A stretch of DNA of 64,000 nucleotides, taken from Caulobacter vibrioides (GTDB taxonomy: Bacteria; Pseudomonadota; Alphaproteobacteria; Caulobacterales; Caulobacteraceae). The DNA lies in NCBI GenBank assembly GCA_001449105.1, contig LNIY01000045.1, forward strand, positions 1-64,000, in the 5' to 3' direction. Positions 28,527 through 37,048 of this stretch are shown here, one piece after another. Under the pieces are notes generated by a model that saw only the letters and a program-made list of their open reading frames with translations, was not told where the DNA came from and did no database searches. Within the stretch, counting starts at the first letter, position 1. The number at the start of each line of letters is the position of its first letter. The position numbers were made by a program, and so were the translations under genes.

Positions 28527-29339
28527 TCAATGCGGGCCGACGACGGCGTGGGTCGCCGGCGGCGAAGCCTGCTCCAGCGATCGCACCAGGCGCTGCATCG
28601 GTCCCTGGTCGATACGGATCGAGCCGCTGCGGGCCCGGTCCAGATCCAGGATCAGCGTCATGGCCAGGGTCAGCAGCAGGAACAGCAGGCCCGAGACCAG
28701 CCGATGCTGATGGTGCGCGGCCGGCAGGGTGTAGCCGAGCACGGCCGCGACCACGACGGCGTAGGTGACCAGCACCACGATCACGGTAGTCGGCAGCGGG
28801 GCGTTGTGGGCCGCCTCGCGCTCGACGCCGATCGCCAGGGCGTCGTTGACCCCCTGCACCACCAGCGGGGCGAAGGCCCGGTCGCGGACGTTGCGGGCCG
28901 CGTGCAGGGTCTCGGCCTGGATCTTCTTGCGCAGGGCCGCCGAGCGCTCGGCGTGGGGCGGCTTCTCGGCGGAATCGGCCAGGCCGTACAGCAGGCGGGT
29001 TTCGGCGTACTCGCGGACCAGGACCACCAGCCGTCCCGACGCCGGCTGGTCGAGCAGCCGCACCCGCATGTCGGCGGTGTTCAGGGCGGCGGCCTCGGCC
29101 ACCAGCAGGTTGTAGCGGGTCTCGTAGCGGTCCAGCGCCAGGCCGAAGGTGAAGGCGATCAGCAGGGCCAGAAGGCCCAGCACGCCCGACAGCACATAGC
29201 CCGGCTCGGCGATGACATGCCGCTCGCCCGACAGCCGCCGCGCCAGCCAGGAGGCGCCCTCGCGCGCGGCCACCAGCAGGGCGAACAGGCCCGCGGCGAT
29301 GACGATCAGCGATTCCTGGTTGAAGAACCGGTCCATCAT
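28527..29339 (-). CDS. DUF4239-type membrane protein
   Basis: A 270-residue membrane protein. Hydrophobic segments near 10-28, 45-68, 180-205 and 210-230 flank a soluble loop (about 70-175) rich in Arg/Glu. The layout resembles DUF4239 (bestrophin-like) proteins. The call is by architecture rather than diagnostic residues. The D-lactate dehydrogenase gene is 3 bases upstream on the same strand, so the two are likely cotranscribed. Confidence 0.72.
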   Translation of the reverse strand: MMDRFFNQESLIVIAAGLFALLVAAREGASWLARRLSGERHVIAEPGYVLSGVLGLLALLIAFTFGLALDRYETRYNLLVAEAAALNTADMRVRLLDQPASGRLVVLVREYAETRLLYGLADSAEKPPHAERSAALRKKIQAETLHAARNVRDRAFAPLVVQGVNDALAIGVEREAAHNAPLPTTVIVVLVTYAVVVAAVLGYTLPAAHHQHRLVSGLLFLLLTLAMTLILDLDRARSGSIRIDQGPMQRLVRSLEQASPPATHAVVGPH

Positions 29340-29342
29340 CGA

Positions 29343-30359
29343 TCAGCCCGCCGGCCGCACCAGCAGCGCCGTCACCCGGTTGGTCGGCGGCTGGCCGGCC
29401 TCGATCTGCGACAGGCTGGCCAGGGTGGTTTCGGCGATGGCCGACAGCGCCTCCTCGGTGAGGAAGGCCTGGTGGCCGGTGATCAGCACGTTGGGGAAGG
29501 TCAGCAGCCGCTGGAAGACGTCGTCCTGGACGATCTCGTTCGACAGGTCTTCGAAGAACAGGTCGGCCTCCTGCTCGTAGACGTCCAGCGCCCCCCCGCC
29601 GATCTTGCGGCTCTTGAGGCCCTCGATCAGGGCGGCGGTGTCGATCAGCGCGCCGCGGCTGGTGTTGACGATGGTCAGGCCGTCACGGGCGGCGGCGATG
29701 GCGGCGGCGTCGATCAGGTAGCGGGTCTGCGGGGTGAGCGGGCAGTGCAGAGTGACGATGTCGGCCTGGCGCAGCAGGGCCTGGCGGTCGACGTACTCCA
29801 CGCCGATGGCCAGCAGATCGGGATCCTCGACCATGTCGCTGGCCAGCACCCGGCAGTTGAAGCCCAGCCGCAGGCTGCGGGCCACCAGGGCGCCGATGCG
29901 GCCCGTGCCGACCACGCCGACGGTGCGGCTCGACAGGTTGCGGCCCATCAGGCCGTCGAGGGCGAAGTTGTTCTCGCGCACCCGGCCCCAGGCGCGGGCG
30001 ATGTTGCGGTCCAGGGCCAGCAGCAGGCCGACGGTGAACTCGGCCACCGCCTCGGGCGAATAGGCCGGCACCCGCACCACCGTGATCGACAGCCGCTCGG
30101 CCTCGGCCAGGTCGACATTGTTGTATCCGGCGCAGCGCAGGGCCACGGCCCGCGTGCCGCCCGCCGCCAGGATCCTCAGCGTCGCCGCGTCCAGCCGGTC
30201 GTTGACGAAGACGCAGACGGCCGGATAGCCGGCCGCCAGGGCGGCGGTGGTCGCGTCCAGCCGGGCCTCGAAATAGTCGATGGCGTGGCCGCCGTCGGCG
30301 TTGGCCCGGTCGAGGAAGCGGCGATCATAGGCCTTGGTCGAGAACACGGCGACGCGCAC
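29343..30359 (-). CDS. ldhA: D-lactate dehydrogenase (2-hydroxyacid dehydrogenase family)
   Basis: A 338-residue NAD-dependent D-2-hydroxyacid dehydrogenase resembling E. coli LdhA, reducing pyruvate to D-lactate. The nucleotide motif is V-G-V-V-G-T-G-R-I-G (about 145-154). The catalytic Arg is in N-T-S-R-G-A-L-I-D-T (near 235), the Glu in the D-V-Y-E-Q-E region (near 264) and the His in T-G-H-Q-A-F-L-T-E-E-A (near 296). The F-F-E-D insertion and length are typical of LdhA. ATG 30359. It heads a likely operon with the DUF4239 protein. A different 2-hydroxyacid as substrate cannot be excluded. Confidence 0.9.
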   Translation of the reverse strand: MRVAVFSTKAYDRRFLDRANADGGHAIDYFEARLDATTAALAAGYPAVCVFVNDRLDAATLRILAAGGTRAVALRCAGYNNVDLAEAERLSITVVRVPAYSPEAVAEFTVGLLLALDRNIARAWGRVRENNFALDGLMGRNLSSRTVGVVGTGRIGALVARSLRLGFNCRVLASDMVEDPDLLAIGVEYVDRQALLRQADIVTLHCPLTPQTRYLIDAAAIAAARDGLTIVNTSRGALIDTAALIEGLKSRKIGGGALDVYEQEADLFFEDLSNEIVQDDVFQRLLTFPNVLITGHQAFLTEEALSAIAETTLASLSQIEAGQPPTNRVTALLVRPAG

Positions 30360-30471
30360 GGGAAAGCTCCAGACTGTGGAATGCGCCGACTATCGGTGGT
30401 TCGTGCGATTGCGCCTAGCCCGTGGCTCAACCTATCCTCGCTGCGAGGCCTTCGCCGCCCAGGAGATCGAC

Positions 30472-30867
30472 ATGTTCGCCCGCACGCTCGCCGCCCTCTG
30501 CCTGCTCGCCGCGGTTCCCGCCATGGCGCAGGACGGCGCCCGCACCGAGACGGTGCATTTCGCCAAGGGAACCTCGGCCAAGACCATCAAGGGCTCGATC
30601 AAGGGCTACGCGGCCGTGAACTACAAGGTCGGGGTCGCGGCCGGCCAGACCCTGAAGGTCGACTTCAAGCCGACCAACGCCTCGGCCTATTTCAACATCA
30701 CCGCCCCCGGGGCGGACGCGGCCCTGTTCGTCGGCTCGACCTCGGGCAACAGCGCCTCGGTGAAGATCCCCTCCAGCGGCGACTACACCGTGCAGGTCTA
30801 TCTGATGCGCAACGCCGCGCGCCGCAACGAGACCGCCGGCTACAGCCTGACCATCGCCGCCAAATGA
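30472..30867 (+). CDS. Small exported beta-sandwich protein
   Basis: A 131-residue protein: signal peptide (M-F-A-R-T-L-A-A-L to A-M-A-Q), then a domain of about 110 residues with F-A-K-G-T-S-A, I-K-G-S-I-K-G-Y and G-D-Y-T-V-Q-V-Y-L-M-R-N-A-A-R-R-N-E. The layout resembles PPC-like beta-sandwich periplasmic proteins, some of which are labelled g-type lysozyme inhibitors in databases. If so, it would protect peptidoglycan in the periplasm. That family link is from memory. ATG 30472 has AGGAG about 7 bases upstream, and the stop overlaps the next gene's start (ATGA). Confidence 0.75.
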   Translation: MFARTLAALCLLAAVPAMAQDGARTETVHFAKGTSAKTIKGSIKGYAAVNYKVGVAAGQTLKVDFKPTNASAYFNITAPGADAALFVGSTSGNSASVKIPSSGDYTVQVYLMRNAARRNETAGYSLTIAAK

Positions 30868-31874
30868 GCCTTTCGAGACGCGAGCTGGCTCTCGCCCTGG
30901 CCGCCGTCGGCCTGATCGCGCCCGGCGCGGCGCTGGCCCAGGGCGCCAAGGCCAGTTCGGCCGTGGAACTGGCCCGCACCGGCGAGACCCTCAAGCCCGG
31001 CCAGTGGGTGTGGGCTCCGCAGATCGCGCCCAAGGGGCCGGTCGTGGTGCATGTCGACCTGTCGCGGCAGCTGGCCACGGTCTACCGCAACGGCGTTCGG
31101 ATCGCCGTCTCGACCGTGTCCAGCGGCAAGGAGGGCCACGAGACCCCCACCGGGGTGTTCACGATCCTGCAGAAGGACGTCGACCACCGGTCCAGCCTCT
31201 ACAACAGCGCGCCCATGCCCTATCAGCAGCGACTGACCTGGGACGGGGTGGCGCTGCACGCGGGCGGCCTGCCGGGCTATCCGGAAAGCCACGGCTGCGT
31301 GCACCTGCCGATGGGCTTCGCCAAGCTGTTGTTCGGCATCACGCCGATGGGCGGCACGGTGATCGTGGTCGGCAAGGCCGGCGACCCGCCCGCCGACATG
31401 CCCAGCGCCGCCGGGGTCCTGGGCATGCCGATGAACGCCGGCCACGACCAGGGGGCCGAGCCGCCGCCCTACGGGGAGGATAACTGGCGCTGGGCGCCGG
31501 AGGCCTCGCCGACGGGTCCCGTCACCATCATCGCCTCGCGCAGCGACAGCCGGGCGGTGGTGCTGCGCAACGGCGTCGAGATCGGCCGCGCCGGCGTCGT
31601 CTTCCCCGACGAGGACTTCCAGACCCACGTGCTGGTCTGCACGGTGGTCGAGGACGGCGTGCCGCGCTGGGCCTATGTCGGGGCGCCCGGCCATGAGGAC
31701 GAGGCCGACCGGCCGCTCGATCCGGAACTGATGGCCAAGACCAGGATGCCCGACGGCTTCCGCAAGGCGGTGCGCACGGTGATCGTCCCCGGCACGACGA
31801 TCCTGGCCACCCAGTCGCCGGTGCTGCCCGACACGACCGGCAAGCATCTGACGGTGCTGTCGTCGGGGCGGTAG
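30864..31874 (+). CDS. L,D-transpeptidase (YkuD domain), exported
   Basis: A 336-residue periplasmic L,D-transpeptidase. A signal peptide (M-S-L-S-R-R-E-L-A-L-A-L, ending A-L-A-Q) precedes a YkuD domain that opens V-V-V-H-V-D-L-S-R-Q and carries H132 in L-H-A-G-G and the catalytic C145 in S-H-G-C-V-H-L-P. This enzyme cross-links peptidoglycan or attaches proteins to it. A second region (about 210-336) is unlike a peptidoglycan-binding repeat. It overlaps the preceding small exported protein by four bases (ATGA), and pairing a cell-wall enzyme with a possible lysozyme inhibitor fits a shared envelope role. Confidence 0.92.
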   Translation: MSLSRRELALALAAVGLIAPGAALAQGAKASSAVELARTGETLKPGQWVWAPQIAPKGPVVVHVDLSRQLATVYRNGVRIAVSTVSSGKEGHETPTGVFTILQKDVDHRSSLYNSAPMPYQQRLTWDGVALHAGGLPGYPESHGCVHLPMGFAKLLFGITPMGGTVIVVGKAGDPPADMPSAAGVLGMPMNAGHDQGAEPPPYGEDNWRWAPEASPTGPVTIIASRSDSRAVVLRNGVEIGRAGVVFPDEDFQTHVLVCTVVEDGVPRWAYVGAPGHEDEADRPLDPELMAKTRMPDGFRKAVRTVIVPGTTILATQSPVLPDTTGKHLTVLSSGR

Positions 31875-31897
31875 GGCTATTGCCCACTACACTCCAT

Positions 31898-32048
31898 CGT
31901 CATCCCGGCCGGAGCGGGCAGCGCGGAGAGCCGGGACCCAGGGGCCGCCGCAGTGCGCCAGTTGCTGTCTGGTTGGGTGATCTGGATGCCGCGCCCGGTC
32001 CTCTGGGTCCCGGGTCTGCGGCGCTTTGCGCCTTCGCCCGGGATGACG
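31898..32048. repeat. Intergenic inverted repeat, family A copy 3
   Basis: The termini are CGTCATCCCGG and CCGGGATGACG with an inner CCGGGACCCAGGGG / CTCTGGGTCCCGG pairing, extended by a longer central loop than copy 1. It lies between the convergent L,D-transpeptidase and nitronate monooxygenase genes. Confidence 0.8.
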
Positions 32049-32085
32049 ACTTGGGGGCGTTGGAGGATGCTGCGCTTAGTTTCCC

Positions 32086-33051
32086 TCACGCAACCAGCGC
32101 CGCGCTGCGGCGGATGGCCGCCTCGGCCTCGGCGACGAGGTCGGCGACGATTCGCCCGGCCGGCAGCACCTGGCGGATCCCGCCGGCGCTCTGGCCCATG
32201 GCCAGGCACGAGCGGTCGGGGTCGAGGCCCTCGGTCTGGCCGCCGATGCCGCCCAGCACGCCGGCCTGAACGCTGGCCATGGCCTGCAGCGGGAAGGGCT
32301 GGATCTCGCCCGGCCGGGTCTCCCAGTCGTCGACATAGGCGTTGGCGCGCACCCGCATCGGCTTGCCCGAGTAGCAGCGGGTGCGGACGGTGTCCTCGTC
32401 GCGGGCGGCCAGCACGGCGTCACGATAGATATCGCCCGCATGGGCCTCGTGGCTGGCGATGAAGCGGGTTCCCATCCACACGCCCTGCGCGCCCAGGGCC
32501 AGGGCGGCCGCCAGGCCCCGTCCGTCATAGAGGCCGCCGGCGGCGATCACGGGGATGTCGACGGCCTCGACCGCCTGGGCGATCAGCGGCAGGGCGCCGA
32601 CCAGGCCCGTGTGGCCGCCGCCTTCGCCGCCCTGGCAGATCACCGCGTCGCAGCCGGCGTCCTGGGCCTTCTGGGCGTGGCGCACCGTGCCGCAAACCAC
32701 CATCACCTTCAGTCCCGCCGCGTGCAGCCGCGCGATGATCGGCGAGGGCACGCCCAGGCCGGCGACGAAGGCGCTGGCGCCCTCCTCGATGATCACCTCG
32801 ACGCTGGCGGTCAGGGCGTCGGGTGTGGCGGCCAGCAGGTCGACGCCGAACGGCCTGTCGGTCAGGGCGCGCACCTGACGCATCTGCTGGCGGATGAAGT
32901 CCGGCGAGGTCCCGGCCATGCCCAGCACGCCGTAGCCGCCCGCCGCCGACACGGCCGCGGCCAGCGGGGCGTAGGATACGCCGCCCATGCCGGCCAGCAG
33001 GATCGGGTGCTCGACGTGCAGCAGGTCGCACAGCGGCGTGCGCAGGGCCAT
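32086..33051 (-). CDS. Nitronate monooxygenase/enoyl-reductase-II-like flavoprotein
   Basis: A 321-residue FMN TIM barrel of the NMO/2-nitropropane dioxygenase family, which oxidises alkyl nitronates such as propionate-3-nitronate. Visible features: P-I-L-L-A-G-M-G-G-V near the start, C-Q-G-G-E-G-G-G-H-T-G (about 138-148) for the flavin phosphate, A-A-G-G-L-Y-D-G-R-G and G-T-R-F. The class shares its fold with FabK-like reductases, so the reaction is not fixed by sequence alone. ATG 33051, monocistronic. Confidence 0.88.
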   Translation of the reverse strand: MALRTPLCDLLHVEHPILLAGMGGVSYAPLAAAVSAAGGYGVLGMAGTSPDFIRQQMRQVRALTDRPFGVDLLAATPDALTASVEVIIEEGASAFVAGLGVPSPIIARLHAAGLKVMVVCGTVRHAQKAQDAGCDAVICQGGEGGGHTGLVGALPLIAQAVEAVDIPVIAAGGLYDGRGLAAALALGAQGVWMGTRFIASHEAHAGDIYRDAVLAARDEDTVRTRCYSGKPMRVRANAYVDDWETRPGEIQPFPLQAMASVQAGVLGGIGGQTEGLDPDRSCLAMGQSAGGIRQVLPAGRIVADLVAEAEAAIRRSAALVA

Positions 33052-33248
33052 GGCGGGTCTCCCTCTCTATCTGTGTTCTGAAGCGGCCCTCGAGCGGAGC
33101 CTTCGCGGTGAGTGTGCGCCTCGGCCGCCGGGCGGCAATCCTTCCGCGAGGGCATGCGTCCAATGCGAGTGTGATTGTTCACTCACTTTTCTGTGGCGCG
33201 CGAAGCTCGCCCGTGTTCTCCTCCCTGGGGTGGATCTGGGAGGCCCGC

Positions 33249-34307
33249 ATGACCAGGCGGATCGGACTTGCGACGGCCCTGGCCGCGCTGCTGCTGGCGC
33301 CGAGCGGGGCGGAGGCGGGAGAGGCCGCCGTCGGCGACCTGATCGGCCTTTCCCCCGTCGAGGTCCGGGCCCGGCTGACCGGGGCGCCGGCCGACATGCC
33401 GCTGGCGCGCGCCTTCGAGGTCGTCCGCGACGGCGGGACGGACGCCTATTTCACGCTCGACGACCTGGTCGCCGATCCCCGCGCGCTTCATCGCCGGATG
33501 CTCCAGCGCACCCATGGCGACGAGCCCTACGACCCCGACGTCCCGATCTGCCGGTCGAGGCTGGCCTCCGACCCGAGGCCTCCGGCGGTCGGCGATCCGG
33601 TGCTGGCGTTCCGGGACGAGCGGCTGGCGGCGGTCCTGCGTCCCGCGCGGCGGCCGCCTCGGCCGCCGGGGCCGTCGATGGACGATCGCAGGGCCTACGA
33701 GCGCTGGATCCGCCAGGCGCCGGCCGGGCCGTTCCAGGCCGGCTTCGATCAGTTGCCGCTGGAGGACGGGTCGGGCTTCCTGGACCGCTGGGAGGCCGGG
33801 CGCCTGGCGCGGTCGGATTGGCTGTCGGTAGACTGCGCCCCCTTGCCCCGGCGTCCGCCTATCGCGCCTTCCGCCAGGCGTCGGTCCCTCGACAGCAGCG
33901 ACATGCAGGGCCTGGCCCTGCTGCCCTTCGCGGTGCAGCTGCCGGGCATGAACCGCGACCGGGCGCAGGCTCGCCGGCAGGGCGCGGCGACGCTGGCGGG
34001 CTTGAGCGTCGGCCGGCGCCTGCCCCAGGATCCGAAGACCTTGTCGCGACGTCGGGAGGGGCTGCGCTGGCACGCCTCGGCGCGACCCGGCTACGGCGTG
34101 ATGACGGTCGACCTGGGCGGCGGGAAGACCCGCAATCTCTCGGACGCTCGTGACGCGGCGCTGGTCGGCGTGCAGGACGGAATGGTGGTCTGGATCTCGC
34201 CGCCGGACGGGGCGGGCCCCCGCGCGAGCCTGCTGTGCGTCGACGCGAAAGGTCTCGCCGGAACGCCGCGTCCCGGCTGCCATGGTTGGGGAAACTATCG
34301 GCCCTAG
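33249..34307 (+). CDS. Exported protein of unknown function
   Basis: A 352-residue protein with a signal peptide (M-T-R-R-I-G-L-A-T-A-L-A-A-L-L-L ending A-E-A). The mature part is Pro/Arg-rich with no recognised domain. It has few cysteines and ends D-A-K-G-L-A-G-T-P-R-P-G-C-H-G-W-G-N-Y-R-P. Codon use is GC-rich and unbroken over 350 codons, which supports coding. ATG 33249 sits at the signal peptide; the frame runs on upstream to 33108. A 46-residue ORF lies convergently, 4 bases past its end. Confidence 0.7.
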   Translation: MTRRIGLATALAALLLAPSGAEAGEAAVGDLIGLSPVEVRARLTGAPADMPLARAFEVVRDGGTDAYFTLDDLVADPRALHRRMLQRTHGDEPYDPDVPICRSRLASDPRPPAVGDPVLAFRDERLAAVLRPARRPPRPPGPSMDDRRAYERWIRQAPAGPFQAGFDQLPLEDGSGFLDRWEAGRLARSDWLSVDCAPLPRRPPIAPSARRRSLDSSDMQGLALLPFAVQLPGMNRDRAQARRQGAATLAGLSVGRRLPQDPKTLSRRREGLRWHASARPGYGVMTVDLGGGKTRNLSDARDAALVGVQDGMVVWISPPDGAGPRASLLCVDAKGLAGTPRPGCHGWGNYRP

Positions 34308-34311
34308 GGCC

Positions 34312-34452
34312 CTAGCGGCGCTCGTCGTCGAGGATGCGCTCGGGATCCAGTTCCGGGGTCCAGAAGCAGGCGGCCATGGTCGACAGCATCAGCGCGATCA
34401 TCACCAGAAGTCCGCGCGGCGGGGCCAGGCCCACGATGTCTTGCGGGGTCAT
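34312..34452 (-). CDS. Small 46-residue membrane protein
   Basis: A 46-residue ORF starting at ATG 34452 with GAGAGAG just upstream. One hydrophobic helix (L-L-V-M-I-A-L-M-L-S-T-M-A-A) is flanked by P-P-R and an acidic tail (E-L-D-P-E-R-I-L-D-D-E-R-R), a typical single-pass small protein. It lies between an exported protein and the phosphoesterase. Coding status is likely but not certain at this size. Confidence 0.55.
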   Translation of the reverse strand: MTPQDIVGLAPPRGLLVMIALMLSTMAACFWTPELDPERILDDERR

Positions 34453-34593
34453 CTCTCTCGTTTCCTCGTGAACCGGCGCCGCGCTCTGACGTCGAGGCTG
34501 CCGATCACGAGGAAAGCGTCTCACCGAAGCGAAGGTTCGACAAGTCCATAAAATTCAGAGGCTTATTCTGGACTTTCGGGTCCAGAATTGGCT

Positions 34594-36519
34594 TCAGGAA
34601 GGTACGCCCGGCTGAGCGGCCTGCTGCGCGGCGGCCTGGGCGGCGCGGGCCTGCTGAGCCCTGGCCGTCACGTCCTGGGCGTAGGCCTGCAGTTCGCCGC
34701 GCGTCTGGATGGCCGCGACCCGGGCCTGCACCGCCGCCGCCGCCGCGGGCGTGTCGCCGTTCAGGTCGAGGTCGATCTTGGCCAGGCTTTGCAGCAGGCC
34801 CTGGGCGTTGCCGTTCTGCGGCAGGGGATCGTTCGGCGAGGCCGGCGCCGCCTGCGGCGGGGCGGGCGCGGAGACGGGCTGGGGCAGGGTGGTCGGGCAG
34901 TCGGTGCGCGGCGAGGCTTCGGTCAGCAGCGACAGCACCGTGTTGGCCGCCTTGTCGCGCTGGGTCAGGAACGTCAGGCCGAACAGCGCCTCCAGCGTCG
35001 CCGGCACCGAGGCGTGGTCGTAGAGGGTGGGGTCGACCGCGCCCTTTGCGATCAGGGGCGAGACGATCACGGCCGGCACGCGCACGCCGTACCAGTCGAA
35101 CAGGAAGCCGCCCTTGTTGATCGAGGAGTCCTGCTTGGCGCCGTCGTCGGGCGGCGGCGCCGCGCCCGGCGCGACGCTGTCGTAGAAGCCGCCGTGTTCG
35201 TCGTAGGTGACGATCAGCAGGCTGCGCTCCCAGACCGGCGAGTTGCGGATCGCCTCGTAGGTCGCCTTGATCAGGGCCTCGCCCCGGGTCATCGAGTCCA
35301 TCGGATGCTGGGACGAGCCGCCGGCGTAGGTGTTGAAGATGATGTCGCCGTAGTTGGGCTCGATGAAGGTGTAGGCGTACGGATAGGGGCCCTGCAGGTC
35401 GGTGGCGAGCGACGTGAACGGCTTGATGTCGGTGAAGTAGACCCGCTTGATCGCCGAGACCTGCGGCGTGCCGCCGAAGGGCGGGCCCTCCTGGTCGGCA
35501 TAGACCACCCAGTTGAGCTTGGCGTCCGACAGCCGGTCGAAGATCGACGCGCCGCTGGGATATTCGAAGCCCAGGCCCTTGGTCCATTCGGCCGACTGCG
35601 GCCCGCTGGGCGAGTCGGTCCAGCCGCCCGACGAGGCGCCGTGCACGAAGAAGCGGTTGGGCCAGGTCGGGCCGGGCAGGGACGAGTGCCAAGCGTCGCA
35701 GACGGCGAAGTTGGTCGCCAGGGCGTGGATCACCGGCAGCTGGTTGGGCGTGTCGAAGCCCAGCATGATGTCGCCGATCTGGCCCGCGGTCGGCAGGTCC
35801 TGGCCGAAGACCGGCTTCTCCGACGTGGTGGTCGAGTAGTTGGAGGCGAAGCCTGAATTGAGGATCGGCTGGTTGTAGGGCGCCCAGAGGGTCTGGCGCT
35901 GGGCGTTGTCGGGCCCGCACAGCTGCTCCAGCACGTCGAAGAACTCATGGCCCGGGTCGGTCGGCATGGCGATCGGCGCGGGCGAGGCGACCGGATAGGT
36001 CTGGTCGCCGATCTTGTTGAAGTCGGCGGTGGTGGCCACCCGCAGGCCGGAAATGCCCGAGAAGGCGAAGATGTTGTCGAACGAATGGTTCTCCAGCATC
36101 AGCACGAAGACGTGGTCGACGGCGGCGTAGGGGCCGGTGCGCACCATGCTTCCCTGGCAGCCGCCCGAGGGCAGGGCGATGTCGAGCGAGGTGGTGGTCG
36201 CCGTAAGCGTGATGGTCTGGCCCGCGTCGTCCGACCGCAGCTGGCACTCCTTCCAGCTGCTGAACGGGCCGCTGCTCATGTAGACGCCGGCCGAAGGCCC
36301 GCTCTGAACCGCCAGCTTGACGCCCCAGTAGTCCTGGACGGTAAGCGAGCCGATGCCGGTGTTGAAGTGCACGGTCAGCGGGCCCACCGTGCCCTGGGGC
36401 GGGGCCGTCCAGGTCTGGCTTTCGGTCCCGTAGTCGGAATTGTTGTGCCAGAGGGTGATCACGGCGGGGCCGTCGGTGGCGTTCTTCACCAGGATCTGGG
36501 CGGTCTGGGGCGTCGACAT
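34594..36519 (-). CDS. Phosphoesterase/phospholipase C-type enzyme with an N-terminal beta domain
   Basis: A 641-residue enzyme of the phosphoesterase family (PF04185-like, phospholipase C/AcpA). The catalytic region (about 132-545) opens V-F-V-L-M-L-E-N-H-S-F-D, the hallmark with the acidic/His ligands, and has later G-P-T-W-P-N-R-F-F-V-H, E-P-N-Y-G-D and V-T-Y-D-E-H-G-G-F-Y-D. Residues 1-125 look like a separate beta-sandwich, and a C-terminal Ala/Gln tail ends it. No clear signal peptide is seen from ATG 36519. An upstream in-frame ATG (36591) would add a short hydrophobic lead, so export is open. The substrate, phospholipid or phosphomonoester, is unknown. Confidence 0.88.
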   Translation of the reverse strand: MSTPQTAQILVKNATDGPAVITLWHNNSDYGTESQTWTAPPQGTVGPLTVHFNTGIGSLTVQDYWGVKLAVQSGPSAGVYMSSGPFSSWKECQLRSDDAGQTITLTATTTSLDIALPSGGCQGSMVRTGPYAAVDHVFVLMLENHSFDNIFAFSGISGLRVATTADFNKIGDQTYPVASPAPIAMPTDPGHEFFDVLEQLCGPDNAQRQTLWAPYNQPILNSGFASNYSTTTSEKPVFGQDLPTAGQIGDIMLGFDTPNQLPVIHALATNFAVCDAWHSSLPGPTWPNRFFVHGASSGGWTDSPSGPQSAEWTKGLGFEYPSGASIFDRLSDAKLNWVVYADQEGPPFGGTPQVSAIKRVYFTDIKPFTSLATDLQGPYPYAYTFIEPNYGDIIFNTYAGGSSQHPMDSMTRGEALIKATYEAIRNSPVWERSLLIVTYDEHGGFYDSVAPGAAPPPDDGAKQDSSINKGGFLFDWYGVRVPAVIVSPLIAKGAVDPTLYDHASVPATLEALFGLTFLTQRDKAANTVLSLLTEASPRTDCPTTLPQPVSAPAPPQAAPASPNDPLPQNGNAQGLLQSLAKIDLDLNGDTPAAAAAVQARVAAIQTRGELQAYAQDVTARAQQARAAQAAAQQAAQPGVPS

Positions 36520-36616
36520 GGCAGGCCTCGCGCTGGGGATCGCGCAGGCAAGAATGACGGCGCGGAACGACGGTTCCGCGAACCTCCGCAAAAATCAATC
36601 TTAAGTTTATCTGGTT

Positions 36617-37048
36617 CTAACGCCGAAACAGCGCGTAGGTCTGCTCGATGACCTGGCGGGTCAGGTCCCATTCGACGGCGGCCATGGCTTCCTCGCGGGT
36701 GAAGAAGCGGGCGTCGGCGGCGTCGTCGCCGGCGTGGGGCTCGCCGCCGGTCCATTCGGCGGCGTAGTCGAACATCACGAAGTGGCGGGTGGTCTCGCCG
36801 GTCTCGCGCGAGGTGAAGACGCCGTCGACCACGTCGATGAGGCCCAGAAGCTTGGCTTCGACGCCCGTCTCCTCGCGCAGTTCGCGCAGGGCGGCGGCTT
36901 CGGCGGTCTCGCCGAACTCGATGCGTCCGCCCGGCAGGCTCCACTGGCCCAGGCGCGGGGGCGTGCCGCGCTTGATGAGCAGCACCTCATGCCCCCGCAG
37001 GCAGATGACGCCGGCGGTGGGGGAAGGGGTCGGAGCGGGGGTAATCAT
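36617..37048 (-). CDS. Nudix hydrolase
   Basis: A 143-residue Nudix-family hydrolase. The Nudix box G-x5-E-x7-R-E-x-x-E-E-x-G is seen as [23 protein letters not shown] (about 40-62). The fold starts P-T-A-G-V-I-C-L-R. The pattern suits a small (d)NTP or nucleotide-sugar pyrophosphohydrolase, with ADP-ribose or 8-oxo-dGTP as candidates. Its start (ATG 37048) overlaps the patatin stop by four bases, so it is coupled to that gene. Confidence 0.88.
   Translation of the reverse strand: MITPAPTPSPTAGVICLRGHEVLLIKRGTPPRLGQWSLPGGRIEFGETAEAAALRELREETGVEAKLLGLIDVVDGVFTSRETGETTRHFVMFDYAAEWTGGEPHAGDDAADARFFTREEAMAAVEWDLTRQVIEQTYALFRR

Noticed and set aside
28530-30863. Upstream part of a 1114-codon frame ending in the L,D-transpeptidase
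   Set aside because: The first 778 codons lie opposite the DUF4239 and lactate dehydrogenase genes. Only the part from ATG 30864 has a signal peptide and YkuD motif.
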